A stretch of DNA of 64,000 nucleotides from Spisula solida (GCA_947247005.1 OX365954.1:450001-514000), one strand, 5' to 3'; counted from the first letter of the stretch, positions 34,401 through 46,250 are shown. The notes: generated from the sequence alone by a model not told the origin. Numbers and translations: made by a program.

Positions 34401-34966
34401 CATTTAAATTCACAAAACCGTATACGCATAATCATTGGGAATCAGTACTAAACGTACATATTGACTGGTATACAGTATATTCCTTTATACATACAATCCC
34501 TGACAATAGAGTTGAACAATTCAAGTACAGAATCCTTCAAAATATATTTACATCAAATGAATTAAGATACAGATGGAAAATTTCCGAAACAGATAATTGT
34601 CATGTTTGCAACGTCACTGAAACATATAACCATCTTTTTATTGAATGTCCACAAACAAACAAACTTTGGATTGAAATCCAAACGGTTTTTAATATCTGCG
34701 GTATAAACACAAACATACGAACTCTTAAACATATTGTAATTGGATACAAAATAAGTAACGCCAGATATTTCTATATGAATCAAATACTTTCGCTAATAGG
34801 TTTCTGCATCAGCAAAGCATATTTTCTAAGTGACAATTGGACAAAAACCAACAACCTATACCACATCTTCACCTACGAATATAATACTTTGGCCATATAC
34901 CTAAACAAACTAAAGGTCAAAGACCACTTCATAACACTATTTAACAAACACCTTCGCCTAACCTAA
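31430..34966 (+). CDS. L1/Tx1-like LINE ORF2, 5'-truncated: endonuclease remnant + reverse transcriptase
   Basis: An uninterrupted frame of 1,178 codons. Residues 1-170 are the C-terminal part of an APE-type endonuclease: GGDFN at 74-78, SRIDLW at 133-138 and DH at 162-163. The N-terminal third with the first catalytic motifs is missing. The reverse transcriptase follows: NKSPGLDG at 395-402, FLDFRKAFD at 523-531, GIRQGCPIS at 581-589 and the catalytic LADDT at 626-630. Near the C-terminus, from 1057, comes a CHVC-H-C knuckle. L1 and Tx1 elements have this order. The ATG and the first two codons belong to the duplicated host site, so the natural start is lost. The absent N-terminal endonuclease motifs should make the copy unable to transpose. 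The lack of stops implies recent insertion. Confidence 0.9.
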   Translation: MRCSILINKKLNYDLIESKTCINGRYVFMNISIEDNIYTLINIYAYNNKIKRNKFFETISQLINTHCQGYIIIGGDFNETLTEKDRISKTTQPKPCKSLTNLINTLKLSDIWRVLNINKQQYTWKRANGYEKSRIDLWLTDENLTPNVLSSDIRPATITFTDHQAISLKITSQSKRGPGYWKFNNSFLEDIEYIEYITKVIENYTNSREQESQQTLWELCKIDIQNHTKAFAKKKSKHKNDRIINLEKQLSELYEQEPKSNNIRDNIRKIELELQKYYDDKAKGAQIRSKIFQLNFSEKNTKYFLNLEKSRQTRKTLHTLKVNDRTITDTNTILQEEVIFYKNLYSSNNICQKGIDDYLNKTEQDYTLNDNEANLCEGLLSLKECEIAVSNMHNNKSPGLDGLTCEFYKYFWNKIGRLVTNSLNEGYIKNELSASQKLGVLSLSYKKGDPHNLENWRPITLLNNDYKIVAKVLAIRIQKVIHKIINTDQQGYIKNRFIGNNIRQIQDVIDYAEKLQIEGALLFLDFRKAFDTVEWNFMFSALKHFGFKDMFINWIKTMYANIKTCILNNGWRSQCFNPQRGIRQGCPISALIFIVVVELMSTNIRNSSDIKGIQLNAIDNIKISQLADDTTLFVKSEQEVNTCLSIIDNFGKLSGLQLNKNKTIGVWIGSLKNCNRSPGGIQWQNKPIKALGVYYGTDQTTCNKLNWNEKLETCKASINNWNKRNLTYFGKIQVLKSLLLPKFTYLFHSLVVPDNVIKQMETMFYNFLWNDKRDKIKRTTIIGDKRLGGLQMIDIKSYIQSLKIKWIQALCDNNNTAKWKLIPNVYFKPYGANFLLFHMNLNNNKMLDLKLPEFYEDIVNVWLDLNNRNSKDITHFRDIRKEIIWGNKHIKYNGKSIVFPHWINSNILFINDLLDANGNLNSQTIRDKLINTHNWISEYSKLLQSIPKTWKQSLKSTESRHTIVNTSLEIKLNNLKLENIKSNDIYKYLISFKFTKPYTHNHWESVLNVHIDWYTVYSFIHTIPDNRVEQFKYRILQNIFTSNELRYRWKISETDNCHVCNVTETYNHLFIECPQTNKLWIEIQTVFNICGINTNIRTLKHIVIGYKISNARYFYMNQILSLIGFCISKAYFLSDNWTKTNNLYHIFTYEYNTLAIYLNKLKVKDHFITLFNKHLRLT

Positions 34967-35543
34967 TAACATTTGAACATTAACATCAACTCGCCCCCTT
35001 CTTTTTTAATCCATATCAATTGTTACATGCTTAATTCTTAAGCGTTAATAGTTGTTATTCCTCATTCAACCTATAGCCACACATCGAGCTAATCTAGACT
35101 GCTTTCGCTTTCGACTGATACTTCAGCTAGACTAACTCAATGATGTGATTGGCTTAAACACTTTCAATAATAATTATATTTATATACGCTCTATGCTTTC
35201 ATAAGTAAGTAAAATAATGATATATGTTTATATATGTGTAATGTACATGTATTCTATATGATGTAATATAAAATACTTACAACACTTGAAAACTATAATT
35301 ATAACCTCTTATACGATTACAGATACATTTATAATAACTATGTGAAACAACCATTACTATATACGTTCATATGTTTAAATTGACTACCTTCTCTTGTTTA
35401 TTGTTCTCTCTTTTCAGCATATTATACAGTTTATGTCAAAGTAGTTCAATTACCAAATGTTAAGATAGTCTTTACAAAAGCCCTAGAGCTTGTCTGTAAT
35501 TTATTTTTATGAGCTATTGAAATAAAATTTACCAAAAAGAAAA
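31437..35543 (+). mobile_element. 5'-truncated L1/Tx1-like LINE, 4.1 kb
   Basis: Bounded by perfect 15-bp duplications. The element starts inside the endonuclease coding region and ends, after about 580 bp of 3' untranslated AT-rich DNA, with AAATAAAATTTACCAAAAAG and AAAA. There is no long poly(A). The exact duplication, the intact frame and the 5' truncation fit one recent target-primed reverse transcription event. Restoring the empty site joins TTACCGACGTT with the single 15-bp site and ATTAAAAAGG. Confidence 0.9.
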
Positions 35544-35558
35544 ACTATCAAATGAGAT
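35544..35558. repeat. Right target-site duplication of LINE
   Basis: ACTATCAAATGAGAT, identical to 31422-31436, directly after the A-rich end of the element. Confidence 0.9.
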
Positions 35559-36779
35559 ATTAAAAAGGCAGCATCAATCTCATCGAACTAACATCAAAAT
35601 TCAGAAAACAAAAAATATCGGCTTTATAAATGATCATTAATTTTATGATCAGCAATAAAAACAAGTTATTCACAGCGGGGATGTCATAAAATAATTAACA
35701 GGGCTTTATATCAGAATCTTCGGTAAAATGCCGAGTACTTCCGAGACGATCGATAAAATTTATGCTTATATAAATTGACATGACAGTTGACTAAAACTTA
35801 AAAAGGATTTCAAAGAAAGCAATTAAACTTAATTATGTGTATACACGGTATAACCCGACGAATACGCCACCGAGTGGCGAATATACGACAGAGGTAAATA
35901 CTGATGACGGGCGAGTAGTGATGTTATATTTCTCACCAGCAAATCTCGATTTCGAGATTTCTTTTGGATCTAAGGATTTGTGAATGACCACGGAGGATGA
36001 AATGTACTATTCAAAGAGTCTCGCGTGTTATCTTTTCGGAATAAAGCTGATAGCGCATGTTTATACACAACATTCAGAAAATAATGTTCAAATATCACAT
36101 TCATTGCCCGAAATTAACCAGTTTGATACAGTATTGAACTATTTAACCTCACAGATCTAACAAAATATCATCTATAAACAATAATGCCAAGTTGCAACTC
36201 TGTCCGTGCTCTTAAACCGATGTTTAACCCTTCCAAAAAGACCCTGGTATGGGCAAAAATGTTGACGTTTTCGGCAGAGGAGATTTTGTGATGATAACGT
36301 TAACGGCAGAGTATGAAAACTATTAATAAAATTGCCATTTTGCACAGTTTCAATCGTTTTTTACCCGGTAAATCATGGAATATTTGGAAGAGTACATGCC
36401 AATAAGCACGACAATACTTAAAATAAGTTTTTATTCACATAATTTTTATGTAACACAATGCAGCCCATGTTGCAGGTATGCGGTGACAATGACTTTAACC
36501 TTTATGTTGAAGTTATATATCACCTGGGGAAAGAACATTCATCTACATCTACATTTTACGTTGTACTGTCAGACTTGACCACTATACGACGCTGTGTCTA
36601 AATTCCCAGACCAAAGTCTATTCATCTACATCTACATTATACTCCCGAACAATCGAACTCGATTATGATTGGGAGGCGCGTTGTCTGGAAAACAGTGTTA
36701 TAAATAGTTTAAAAATTGTGTTATGTGCTCAAATTAAAGGTTAAAAAGATCAAAGATCATAGGTGAGAGGGTGCAGGAT
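35559..36779. other. Intergenic DNA, nothing recognised
   Basis: No exon or repeat family was recognised. CATCTACATCTACATT occurs near 36540 and 36625, a minor duplication. Confidence 0.4.
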
Positions 36780-37570
36780 AAAAACATAATAGTACAGGCT
36801 AGAATGTGACCGTCGCCAGCCTGTTAGAATAGATGTCTAGGCTGGGACTCGATTTGACCTGGGATGGGAGACTGTTCCAAAGTCTCGGGATAAAGGAGTT
36901 GATGTGATATTGGGTATATGACTGCGGTATTAGAAAGTTCTGATTGCGGGTTGGGATGAGATGATTATGATCAACGAAGACTAGGTTATGTTGGACTTTA
37001 CATAGAAAGATTAAGGATGATTGCAGTCTTCGTTGTTGCAGTGTCACCCAGCCAAGATCGTTTAGCATAGTGGTGACACTGCTCTGATAGTCATAGTTCC
37101 CACAGACGTACCGGGCTGCAGCTCTCTGGACACCTTCAACCTTATTTATGAGATGTTTCTGCCAGGGGTGCCAAATGACGGAGCAGTATTCTAGTTGGGG
37201 CCTTACGTATGTTGTGTATGCAGATTCTTTGACCTTTTTGTTTTGTGTTTTGATATTTCTTTGAATGAATCTGAGTGCATTTTTGGCCTTGGAGGTTATG
37301 TTGTTTATGTGGGGGGTCCAGTTGAGATCCTTAGAGATAGTGACTCCAAGGTATTTTGCATTGTCTGAAGTTTTCAGTATTTTGTTGTGGAAAGTGTAGG
37401 GAAATATGATTGGGTTCTTTTTACGGGAGATTCGTAGTACCTCACACTTGTAGGGGTTGAACTCCATAGCCCACTCACGTTCCTAAAGCTCTAGTTTACG
37501 TAGGTCTTCTTGTAAGGTGTTTGCGTCCGTCTGTCCTTTAATTGTCAGGTAAACGGGACACAGAGTCGAC
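36780..37570 (-). pseudogene. CR1/jockey-like LINE, 3' fragment
   Basis: The minus strand from about 37570 encodes GQTDANTLQEDLRKLEL, a stop, then EREWAMEFNPYKCEVL and an uninterrupted 222-codon stretch to 36799. Within it are AKYLGVTISKDLNWTPHI, YVRPQLEYCSVIWHPWQ, VEGVQRAAARYV and SFIPRLWNSLPSQV, the usual C-terminal blocks of jockey/CR1-type reverse transcriptases. The catalytic palm is missing, so this is a 5'-truncated copy. With a single internal stop it is younger than the fragments at 8403 and 29798. Confidence 0.8.
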
Positions 37571-38425
37571 AAGGCCTGTCGGGAATGTTTGTTTGTCTTA
37601 TTCCTAGGGCTGTGTATCGATCAAAATTATCGATACAGAATGATTGATATCTGATATATCAATTGATATTTTGTACTAATGAAATAAAAGCAGGGAAACA
37701 TTTCCTATGTGCTAACTAATCAGTGGTTTTTAATTGAATAGCTCCTGCTTCAATATACTTTCGAAACTAAATTTAATAAAAACTTCTGATTATCAATCCA
37801 TTTATATTTTTCATTTTATGAAATAGATACCCAATACTCGTGTTATTAAAATTGTTTCAGTGTTTGAAATGTGTTATTTCCTTCAGAAAATTACGAGATT
37901 GTACCAGATATAATAAGCCACTCAATTTCAGCGTGGAATTATGTTCAATGTCAAATGGGTGAAAATGGAATGCGCGCAGTTAAATAGTACGGGATATTAT
38001 CGTATTTATAATCGAAATAAAAACTCTGTTCTGGATGCGGAAAATTAAATCACTCGTGCTACGCGAACAGTTTTTTATTTCTTAAATCTTCCACGCATGT
38101 TAATTAAACGTGAATCTACGGACCCTCAGACATGTGGCCACACATGATATTTCATTCTGTAGCCATAATATATCTCCAATATTATTATTACTCTACGAAT
38201 ATAATGTTCTTAACTGGGCCTAGAGTATTCCTACAGGACCGGGCTACAACAAAATAACATTTCGATCCAAGTATTAACGATTTTTATACGGCTGTTTTCT
38301 CGCGCTGTTAATTCGTATTTCGCACGATTTGTAGTTCTTACGACACCGTTTATATTTTTATTTGGAGTGGAATGACAAGAATTTCGTGTAAATAAATGGC
38401 AATTTCTTCACGTTTGAAATGAAAA
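37571..38425. other. Probable 5' flank or untranslated region of the GRIP-like gene
   Basis: No coding exon. The last ~100 bp before 38426 may be 5' untranslated sequence. A TATCGAT/ATTGATAT-rich patch lies at 37610-37680. No TATA box at a convincing position was identified. Confidence 0.4.
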
Positions 38426-38474
38426 ATGCCACATTGGAGGCCTGGATGTCTGCGAGGTTCGGTCCATGAAACAG
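38426..38474 (+). CDS. GRIP1: GRIP-like gene, probable first coding exon
   Basis: ATGCCACATTGG opens a frame encoding MPHWRPGCLRGSVHET and one extra base. It ends at donor GTAAGCG in phase 1, exactly the phase required by the exon at 46251. An in-frame TGA at 38420-38422 fixes this ATG as the start. One vertebrate GRIP1 isoform also begins M-P-x-W with basic residues and an early Cys-Leu and is palmitoylated on that cysteine (known from memory). The resemblance supports the call and suggests a lipid-anchored form. It rests on one short exon across a 7.8-kb intron. Confidence 0.55.
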
Positions 38475-39224
38475 GTAAGCGAATGTTTTATGTAAATTAT
38501 TTACTGTTGTTTGATGACTGAGGACATTTTAGGCAGGTGTTCGTTTTTCGGTCAAAATCACGATTCCATGAAATTAACTTATGTGACTGGTATAATTTTC
38601 AACTATATGATGCAGTCCTTTGAGGCAAATCAATTGATTTGTATAATGGATACTAGTTTATTTTTCATTTGCTCTAACACTGCCATTGAGTCGAGTGACC
38701 AGTTTAGCAGTTGCTGATCAATGTAAAATGGGGGGGGGTAACTTTCCTGTAAGGTAAGGACCTAGGATACAATAGTTGTGCTTTACTGTGTAGGACGATG
38801 GACTGATCATGATTTTCACAGCTGTTGTTTCGAGTAAATCCCGGGTTTTACTAATAGGGCCGACAAACGGGGGTCTCGTGGTACCGTCTTTAGACTGTCC
38901 GTTTTACCCAGAATGCCAGATTATGATGTCACAGCGCGATTGAAAGCTCGATGGCAGACGATTACCGTGACTGAGTAGATAGACGTTCCTTCTTGTGTTC
39001 CAGGACGAAGAATAGACCCATGCACGGTGTACTGACCACAGGACATCAGTCAATATAATACCTTGTTAATTGTGATTTTATTTTAATTATCACCGGACAA
39101 ACACTTTACAGCAATTATGCACTGCAAATGTGCCAATTAGACTAGTACCAACTGGCAGCTTCTCATTGTCTGGCTCCGATCGTTTTAAATTTGATACTTA
39201 GACCGCGGGAACCACTTTATTGTG
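38475..39224. other. GRIP-like intron 1, first part, nothing recognised
   Basis: Contains a short G-run (GGGGGGGG near 38740). No exon or repeat family was identified. Confidence 0.35.
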
Positions 39225-40200
39225 TTTATACTTTGCATACTTGTTCACCATCATGACCCCCAACGCATACACAGGGGTAGGTAACTCTATCAAGCATTTT
39301 GGTGAAATTATGCCCCCTTTTTCAACTTAGTGCAAATGTTAAAGTTTAATAGATACAGGTTTTTTCACCTCTAATATTTTTAAAGTGCATTCACATATTG
39401 CTTTGCATACTTGTTCACCAATGCCTACACAAGCGTAGGTAACTCTATCAAGCTTTTTGTTGAAATTATGCCCCCTTTTGGACTTGGAAATGCCAAAGAC
39501 CTAAATATACAAAGATTGGAAAAATCTACCAAATCTCACAATATCTCGCGACAGTCTTCTGAAATCTCGAGAAATCTTGTTTGTTATTTAATACCTTATA
39601 TCTCCTGTTTTAATATACATAGGAAAAAACTAATACTTTTATGCAATGGATTTATTATCCTGCTTTAAAAGGATACCTAATTTATTGAAATCAGTCAAGG
39701 AATAAAACAATATACCTCAAAGAGCCAGACCTACTATCATTTTAATGGAAATTCCAATTTTATCAGAAAATAGTTCAAAATATCCAATTTGCCTCATTCA
39801 AACAATAATCTTCTGAATTCTACAAGAAATAGAAAAAAATAAGTTACATCATGCAGTAGAAGAAACTTAGCTCTTCAAAATGTGATATTGTTCATTAAAA
39901 AAGGATGACAAACAAAAGCGTGCATGCAAAATATCCGAGTCTGCTGCATGCTATTTTGCATTTTCTCTCCGTTTTCAATTAAGTGTCCAATCCGTGTATA
40001 TTTAGGTCTTTGGAAATGCAAATGTTAAAGTTTAGGTACAGGTTTTTAACCTCCAATATCTTCAAACTGCATTGGTATATTGCCTTGATACTTTGCATAC
40101 TTGTTCATCTTCATGACCCCAACCCCTACACAAGAGTAGATAACTATTTAGCATTTTGTTGAAATTATGCCCCCTTTTGGACATAGAAATGCTTATTTAA
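39225..40200 (+). repeat. Degenerate tandem repeat with TTTGCATACTTGTTCA
   Basis: TTTGCATACTTGTTCACC, TAGGTAACTCTATCAAGC, TTGAAATTATGCCCCCTTTT and AATGTTAAAGTTTA recur in that order near 39230-39350, 39400-39490 and 40015-40190, with an unrelated ~500-bp stretch between the second and third. A weaker relative lies at 40775-40860. This is an old family inside GRIP-like intron 1. Confidence 0.65.
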
Positions 40201-40590
40201 TGCTAACTGATGAGATATGGAGTTCTATCAGTGAAATAAAACCTATATCAGTCACTGGTTATCACCTACAACGTGACTGATATAAGCTCCGCCCCCTGAC
40301 AGGGACTACTTTAATTTACCAAAATCTCAACACTAAAATGTCTGCAACTTTTTTATTACTGAACGGAAACATGTCATGTGGTGGGTTTTATTCTTAGTTA
40401 GACCATTTCCTACAAGTTGGTGTATGATTTAATGTAAATTTCTCAAAAAAGTCGTTTTCACCTATTCACCATAATCCAAGATGGCGGATTTTGAAGTGAA
40501 AAATATGAATGGAATAACATATTCATACGTAGCCTAACCACAGTGGTAATTTGGCATAAATAGTACCAGTTTTAACACCATAAAAGCATT

Positions 40591-40766
40591 AAATAAATAG
40601 AATATTTGTTTGTTTTGATTGAATATGGTTAATATCTCATCTTGTAGTGATAAAATTTTAATATTTTCACTCACGCTACGCGCTCTTGAAAATATTGAAT
40701 TTTATCACTACACGATGAGATATAAACCATATTCAATCAAAACAAACAAATATCCTCTATTTATTT
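40591..40766. mobile_element. 176-bp palindromic MITE
   Basis: The arms, about 78 bp each, run from AAATAAATAGAATATTTGTT to the inverse ending CTATTTATTT. The centre is CTCACGCTACGCGCTC. Arm identity is high (for example TTTGTTTTGATTGAATATGG and its exact inverse). Confidence 0.8.
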
Positions 40767-42140
40767 GTTCACTTACATGACCCAGAGGACCTTCACATGA
40801 TTAGGTAACTTTCCTGCATTTTGTCAAAATTATCTCCCTTTTTCAAATTAGAAGCCCCAACCTTTACACACCAGAGGGTAATGCTGCTGATATGAAGCAT
40901 CTTGTTTTGAATATTTAATGATTATACTATTTTAGCATGGCGTTGTGACTAGTGGAGCGGCCTGTTTGTGGACAGCTCTTGTTTAAAATTTCAGTGGGCA
41001 TGCTGTCATTGTGTCAAAATGTGGAAGTTGTTGCCCTAAGGGTCAACAAGCTTGCTGTCCCAAAATGGCTCACTGTCTGCTTTTAATTTCTGACTGGTCC
41101 TGCCATAGTTTTATTACTGTGTGCGGCAGATTGGTTCAATAGCCTAGCTAGGGTTAGAGAGCACTCACACAGCACCGAGAAGTGCATACCATACAGACCA
41201 GTCAGTGTCATTCAGTTTTTTCCCCATACCTATTTGGCATATGATCTCCGACTTGGAGGGAGGAGACCAATCGGGACCACTCAAACATTAATTCTGGAGT
41301 AAAATCCTGATGTTGCTAAAGATAAGTTGTCACTCAAAGGGAGGTCGGTCTGGAGAGGTTGGACTGTATATTTATATATAAATGAAAATTTGCAAAACTG
41401 CCGAAATCAGTACAGGATAACAGTTGGAAGTTGAATTATGTATGTACACTACATGTTCAGCTTTTATATCAGATATAAATTTAACCCTACACAGAAAATT
41501 TGTTATAGCAGCATGATAATTATGGTACCATGAGAACATTTCAGAGCGAGTGCTGAAAATCACTTAAAAGTATTACAGAGTCAAAAATAGACCTGTGTTT
41601 TGTCCCATAAATTTGATAATTAACAGGAATAATATGCAGCATGTATGTGAGTGAATGATGTATGTTTTATGTGATGTGAGTGTAAGATGTATATTATGCT
41701 ATTCAAAAATAGACATATATTGTTTGGTATCAAAATGATTGTCTTTGAATGTATTTTAAGAAACTGTTCCTTATTTTTGATGAACTATACTTCAGTATAA
41801 GTCTATGGTAAATTTTGGTATTTTCATAATATAAAAGTATAAATTTTTAATTATCCATTGTTAAATCATGTTAGTTAAACGTGTAGTCTTGATGCAGTGG
41901 TCAATTCCCTTGGGCCCATATATATTAAAGTCAGACTGCCAAAAAGCAGGTAAATAATTGTCAAATTGAGTGATAACCACATCTTGTGATTTCTTACATC
42001 CATTGTTGACCATTGTCTTAATTTGACCATTAAACGACCATTAAATCAGATAAAAACATTTTAAGTTAAAGATAAGATCTTAATTACATAAGTCATTGTT
42101 TTGGAAACACTATATAACTTTTCGTTCAATATTTGGTAAG
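40767..42140. other. Intron 1 DNA, nothing firm
   Basis: No exon with splice support. Only the faint repeat at 40775-40860 was noticed. Confidence 0.35.
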
Positions 42141-42208
42141 TCACAAGTGAAACTTACCATTAAAGTGATAACGTATTATCTGATTTTTGGTCTTACTTAC
42201 TTATACAG
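42141..42208 (+). repeat. 68-bp direct repeat, copy 1
   Basis: Begins TCACAAGTGAAACTTACCAT and ends ACTTACTTATACAG. It is base-for-base identical to 42947-43014, and the flanks on both sides differ. Confidence 0.9.
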
Positions 42209-42946
42209 GTACGTGAAAATTATTATATTATATTATTTGTTTAACTAATCTTCACTTATAAAATACATGTATGTTTCAGACATTATAAATAATAATTACT
42301 TTGTTGATAGAATATGTAATGCTTTGATTCATAGTTTAAATCTAAATTATGCATGGTATATTTTAATATTATTCATAAATATTATAATTGTTTATCTTCA
42401 AGCCAATTTACTTGTTTCCAGTAATACTGTTGACAGTAATATTTGAATAACTATATACATTGTAGCTTGAGCTTTGAGGCAGTAATTTTAGTTATTGAAA
42501 TTAATAATTATTAGAATATTGCTTTTACGTATGTAAGTCTAAATGTAAGTTATAAACTCAAGGATTTATTATTCTCCGGTAATCTCACATATAAGCGAGT
42601 GCTCACTAAATTGTTAAATTGTAAGATTATTCCCCATGAGCTAGTTTCACATATGTTAAATTGTTAAATCATAAGTTTGACATATTAAATTGTTAAATCA
42701 TAAGCTTATTCCCCATAAGCTAAGTTTCACACAGTTTGAGTTATTATTTATTAATTACTGAATTGCTAAATTATTATTCTAAACTGTTTCAAAAACTTAA
42801 GACTATTATTTTTATTTTATTATATTTTCACTATAATTAATTGAATTAATGTCATCTGTGTATCTTTTGACAGTGTTACTTAAATATTGCAATGATATAA
42901 TATCACATATTTATCGATATACTATATGCATGTTTATGTACACAAT

Positions 42947-43014
42947 TCACAAGTGAAACTTACCATTAAAGTGATAACGTATTATCTGATTTTTGGTCTT
43001 ACTTACTTATACAG
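42947..43014 (+). repeat. 68-bp direct repeat, copy 2
   Basis: Identical to 42141-42208, offset 806 bp. The AT-rich DNA between them contains a smaller repeat (ATTGTTAAATCATAAG near 42655-42705) and no coding frame. Confidence 0.9.
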
Positions 43015-46000
43015 AGATACACAAAAATACAGAGAATACTACAAGACTTAAGACGCCACGTAAAACACCGGCGCATACCCACCATACGTAAAACACGTGT
43101 GAAAAAAATATGACAATAGAATTTTTTTGAGTAAGGTCATAGTGGCTATTGTGAGTCTTTTTCCAACTTGGTATTAATATTGAAGGAGGATAATCTGAAA
43201 AGTTTTTTTAAATTAATACAGTGAGTAGGGCGTAAGGAATGTGATCTTCAAAATTGATCTTAATTAACTTCTGGTTTACGTTAAAAATGCAAAGATGACG
43301 TTTCCACGCTAACCGGTTACATAGGTTGGCAAAAATGTTTTCAATATATTTTAAAACTATTTCCTATGTGTTCTTCTATAATTTTAAAAAAATAACGTGT
43401 AATAGCAAAGTTATAAGCATTTTCTAGTTATTATATATTGATCATCCCTCGTAATATACATGCGATTATAAGGGGTTGACTTTCAAGGGACTTTTGAAAG
43501 ACCTGTACTGAAATTTACCATTAAGTGTGTTATATAATATAACCATTTGCCAAACTACCTACAACTGACCCTATAATCTCACTGTCAAAATATTCAGGAA
43601 CTAACTGTGGCTCTCTGAAAATTCAATGTGTCTTTTCATGGGTCAAATGAAGCCTCTGATGTTAAGTAGGTCTATTCTAGGCCTAACCTTATTTCTAGTC
43701 TGTGATTTCTCTGAAAATTTTCTTTTCCAGTATATATAGAGTGATGAGACATTATTGATTTTATATATTAAATTATTGGTATGGTGACAGAAGTTCTAAT
43801 AATTTTGATGGATTCCATTTTATCTCCATTTTCATTTTACCATCATTTAGTACGGAAATCACAATCCATGTTGATGAAGATTTTCTAGAAACAAAACAAT
43901 ACCGGTTTATAGTTGGAAAACATATCAGTCAATTTAAGATTAAATCTGGGATCAATAAAAACTGGCAACATGGGATTCAAATTGTTGATTGGTTGTAGCA
44001 TCAGAGGATGATATTTCTACTGTATGAATCATAGGAATATTGTTGTGCCATCTTCAGATAGTGAAGTTATAACACAGTGTATATGATGCACTGTATGCAC
44101 TGACTGTACAGTCTGTATGATCTGTAACTCGATTGTATCCATGATATGGTAATATTTCTACGTACACATCGCAGACCTCGCACACATCGCAGACCTCTCG
44201 TCTCTCCCAGTGGATTGAACAACAGTGAAACTTTGTTCCAAATGATTATGTTTGTATTCTTTATTGGAAAGCTTTGTAAAATAATTGTACACTCATCCAA
44301 GCTCTAGCTTAGTAACTACATGTATGAAGTGTATCAGATATGATAGAGACCAGGAATTATATCATATAAGATACAGACGAGACCAGGAATTATATCATAT
44401 AAGATACAGACGTCACAATTTGTATCAAACTGTTTATTCATCAGCTCACAATGTCCATGTGTGCAGTTTAGGAACTTAAGAGATTATACCTCAAAACTGA
44501 TACTAAAAACCAGATTGAATAAGTCAGCTACCAAACAGGCCAAGTCTTTTATAATTCCACTCCAACCAACATGTATAATTCAACTCCCTTCACAATGGTA
44601 AGTGTGCTAGATTTGTAACTCTGTAACCACGGCAGGTGATACGTATAAAATGTATCCCCAATCCATGAAAAATTTGACCAAGTTGATTTTACTCCACGTG
44701 TGGAGAAGTTGCTGGTTCTTTGTGGATTTTTTTAATTTATACAGTTTAGGAAACAGTCCAGGAAATGGTAAGGTGAATCTAAATCAGCCACCGTAACTGA
44801 AAACTGGTTGAGAAACTGCATTAAAACACACAATCATAAACAATCAACTCCCTTCATCATTTAACTTTGCCCCCAAATGACAATCAACGGCCATTTAAAC
44901 CCCCCCCTACTATCAGTTCACACATGCAGAGATCAGACAATGCATATTTGTGTTAGTGTGTTTTTGTAGTGGTGTTTTATGGGAAAATGTCAGTACTACA
45001 AAACTTTAGGCGGTTAAGTTTTGCTCATAAAATATTTTCTCAGTATTTAAGTCATGAAATAACGTCAAAATTATCCAATTAGCACAGTTGGAACAAAATC
45101 TAGAAGTGTTTGATATAAAGTAACTTATTTATTATACTGACAATTTGCCTGTCCAATCTTGCTTTAGTAACTAACCAAATCATGGTTATTATCCCAATAC
45201 CTGCAGGGTTGTCAACTGTGAAATGTTATCTCAGTTTGAGTAAACTATCATGTCTTGTTACCATTGAATGTTGATATATAATGTATACCTACACCTTACT
45301 GGTACCCCCCATACTACAGGCTTACAGAATTCATTGATAGAAACATGCAGGCAAGTTACTTTAACAGCTTATCCTGATCAAGTGTCTTAAATCCCGGAAA
45401 GATAATTACTGTTAAATCATTAATATTTCTAGGAGGTTAATATTCATTGATTCTCACAGTTGATGAATGCTACTATAAAGTATTAAAGCTACTTAATTAA
45501 AAGACCTCTGAATACTTAATGTTTGCAGACACCCTGAAAGTTGGCAAAAATGGTCGAACATTCCGTCAGGCAAGATCTTACAAATTATGAATTTCGGGAT
45601 GACTGTGTTTTGCTGTAAATACACAAACAGCGTGCCCTGTTAGCACAGTGTATTCAGCATCAAGCAATTTAATTGTCAGTTCAGTGGCATAAATCTATGA
45701 TTATGAAATTTAGTTCCTGGCACAAACATGATCGATCATGAATGTTACATAGAGTATGTTTTGCTTACAATATGCCTGTAAATATTTGAATACATGTTTT
45801 TTGCATCACTGATATCAGGACACCATGCAATCTCTGGTATTTATAGAGAGAGCTTTTCCTTCATGCTACACTGTCAGTGTGTGCTATATAGTGTATGCAT
45901 TTCAAATATTTTTATAATTATACATTTTATATCCCCAAGTAATTTATTGTGGGAGGGTGATATAGATTTGCCGTTGTTGTAACTTGTTTAATTTTTTTTA

Positions 46001-46250
46001 GCTTTTTTTTGTTCGAAGAAAAAAAAGTTGAGCTATTGTCGTGACGGGATAGTTGCAGACAGTAGTCTAGCTATTGTTGTTACGGGATCATTGCAGATAT
46101 TGATAGAATGTTTGCATTCAGTTTATACGATGGTCTATTGACCTAATCAGTTTTCCTAGCTTGAACAAATTAGAATAGAAACATTCAAAATTGGTGTCAG
46201 CCTGTCACAGTAATACTCAATTGTCATAACATGTGTCTTCTTGATTTCAG
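43015..46250. other. GRIP-like intron 1, last part
   Basis: No exon was seen. It holds a 33-bp tandem duplication at 44346-44412. A GTTGAGCTATTGTCGTGACG / TAGCTATTGTTGTTACGGGA doublet lies near 46026-46090. Confidence 0.4.
44346..44412 (+). repeat. 33-bp tandem duplication
   Basis: Two copies of GAGACCAGGAATTATATCAT followed by ATAAGATACAGAC. Confidence 0.85.

Noticed and set aside
38465..38474. ATGAAACAG as the start of the GRIP-like protein
   Set aside because: It would exit in phase 0 and force the next exons out of the PDZ frame; ATG at 38426 gives the right phase and has an in-frame stop before it.
40591..40766. Hairpin ncRNA or miRNA precursor
   Set aside because: Arms of ~78 bp with near-perfect identity are typical of a palindromic MITE; without small-RNA data no miRNA call is justified.
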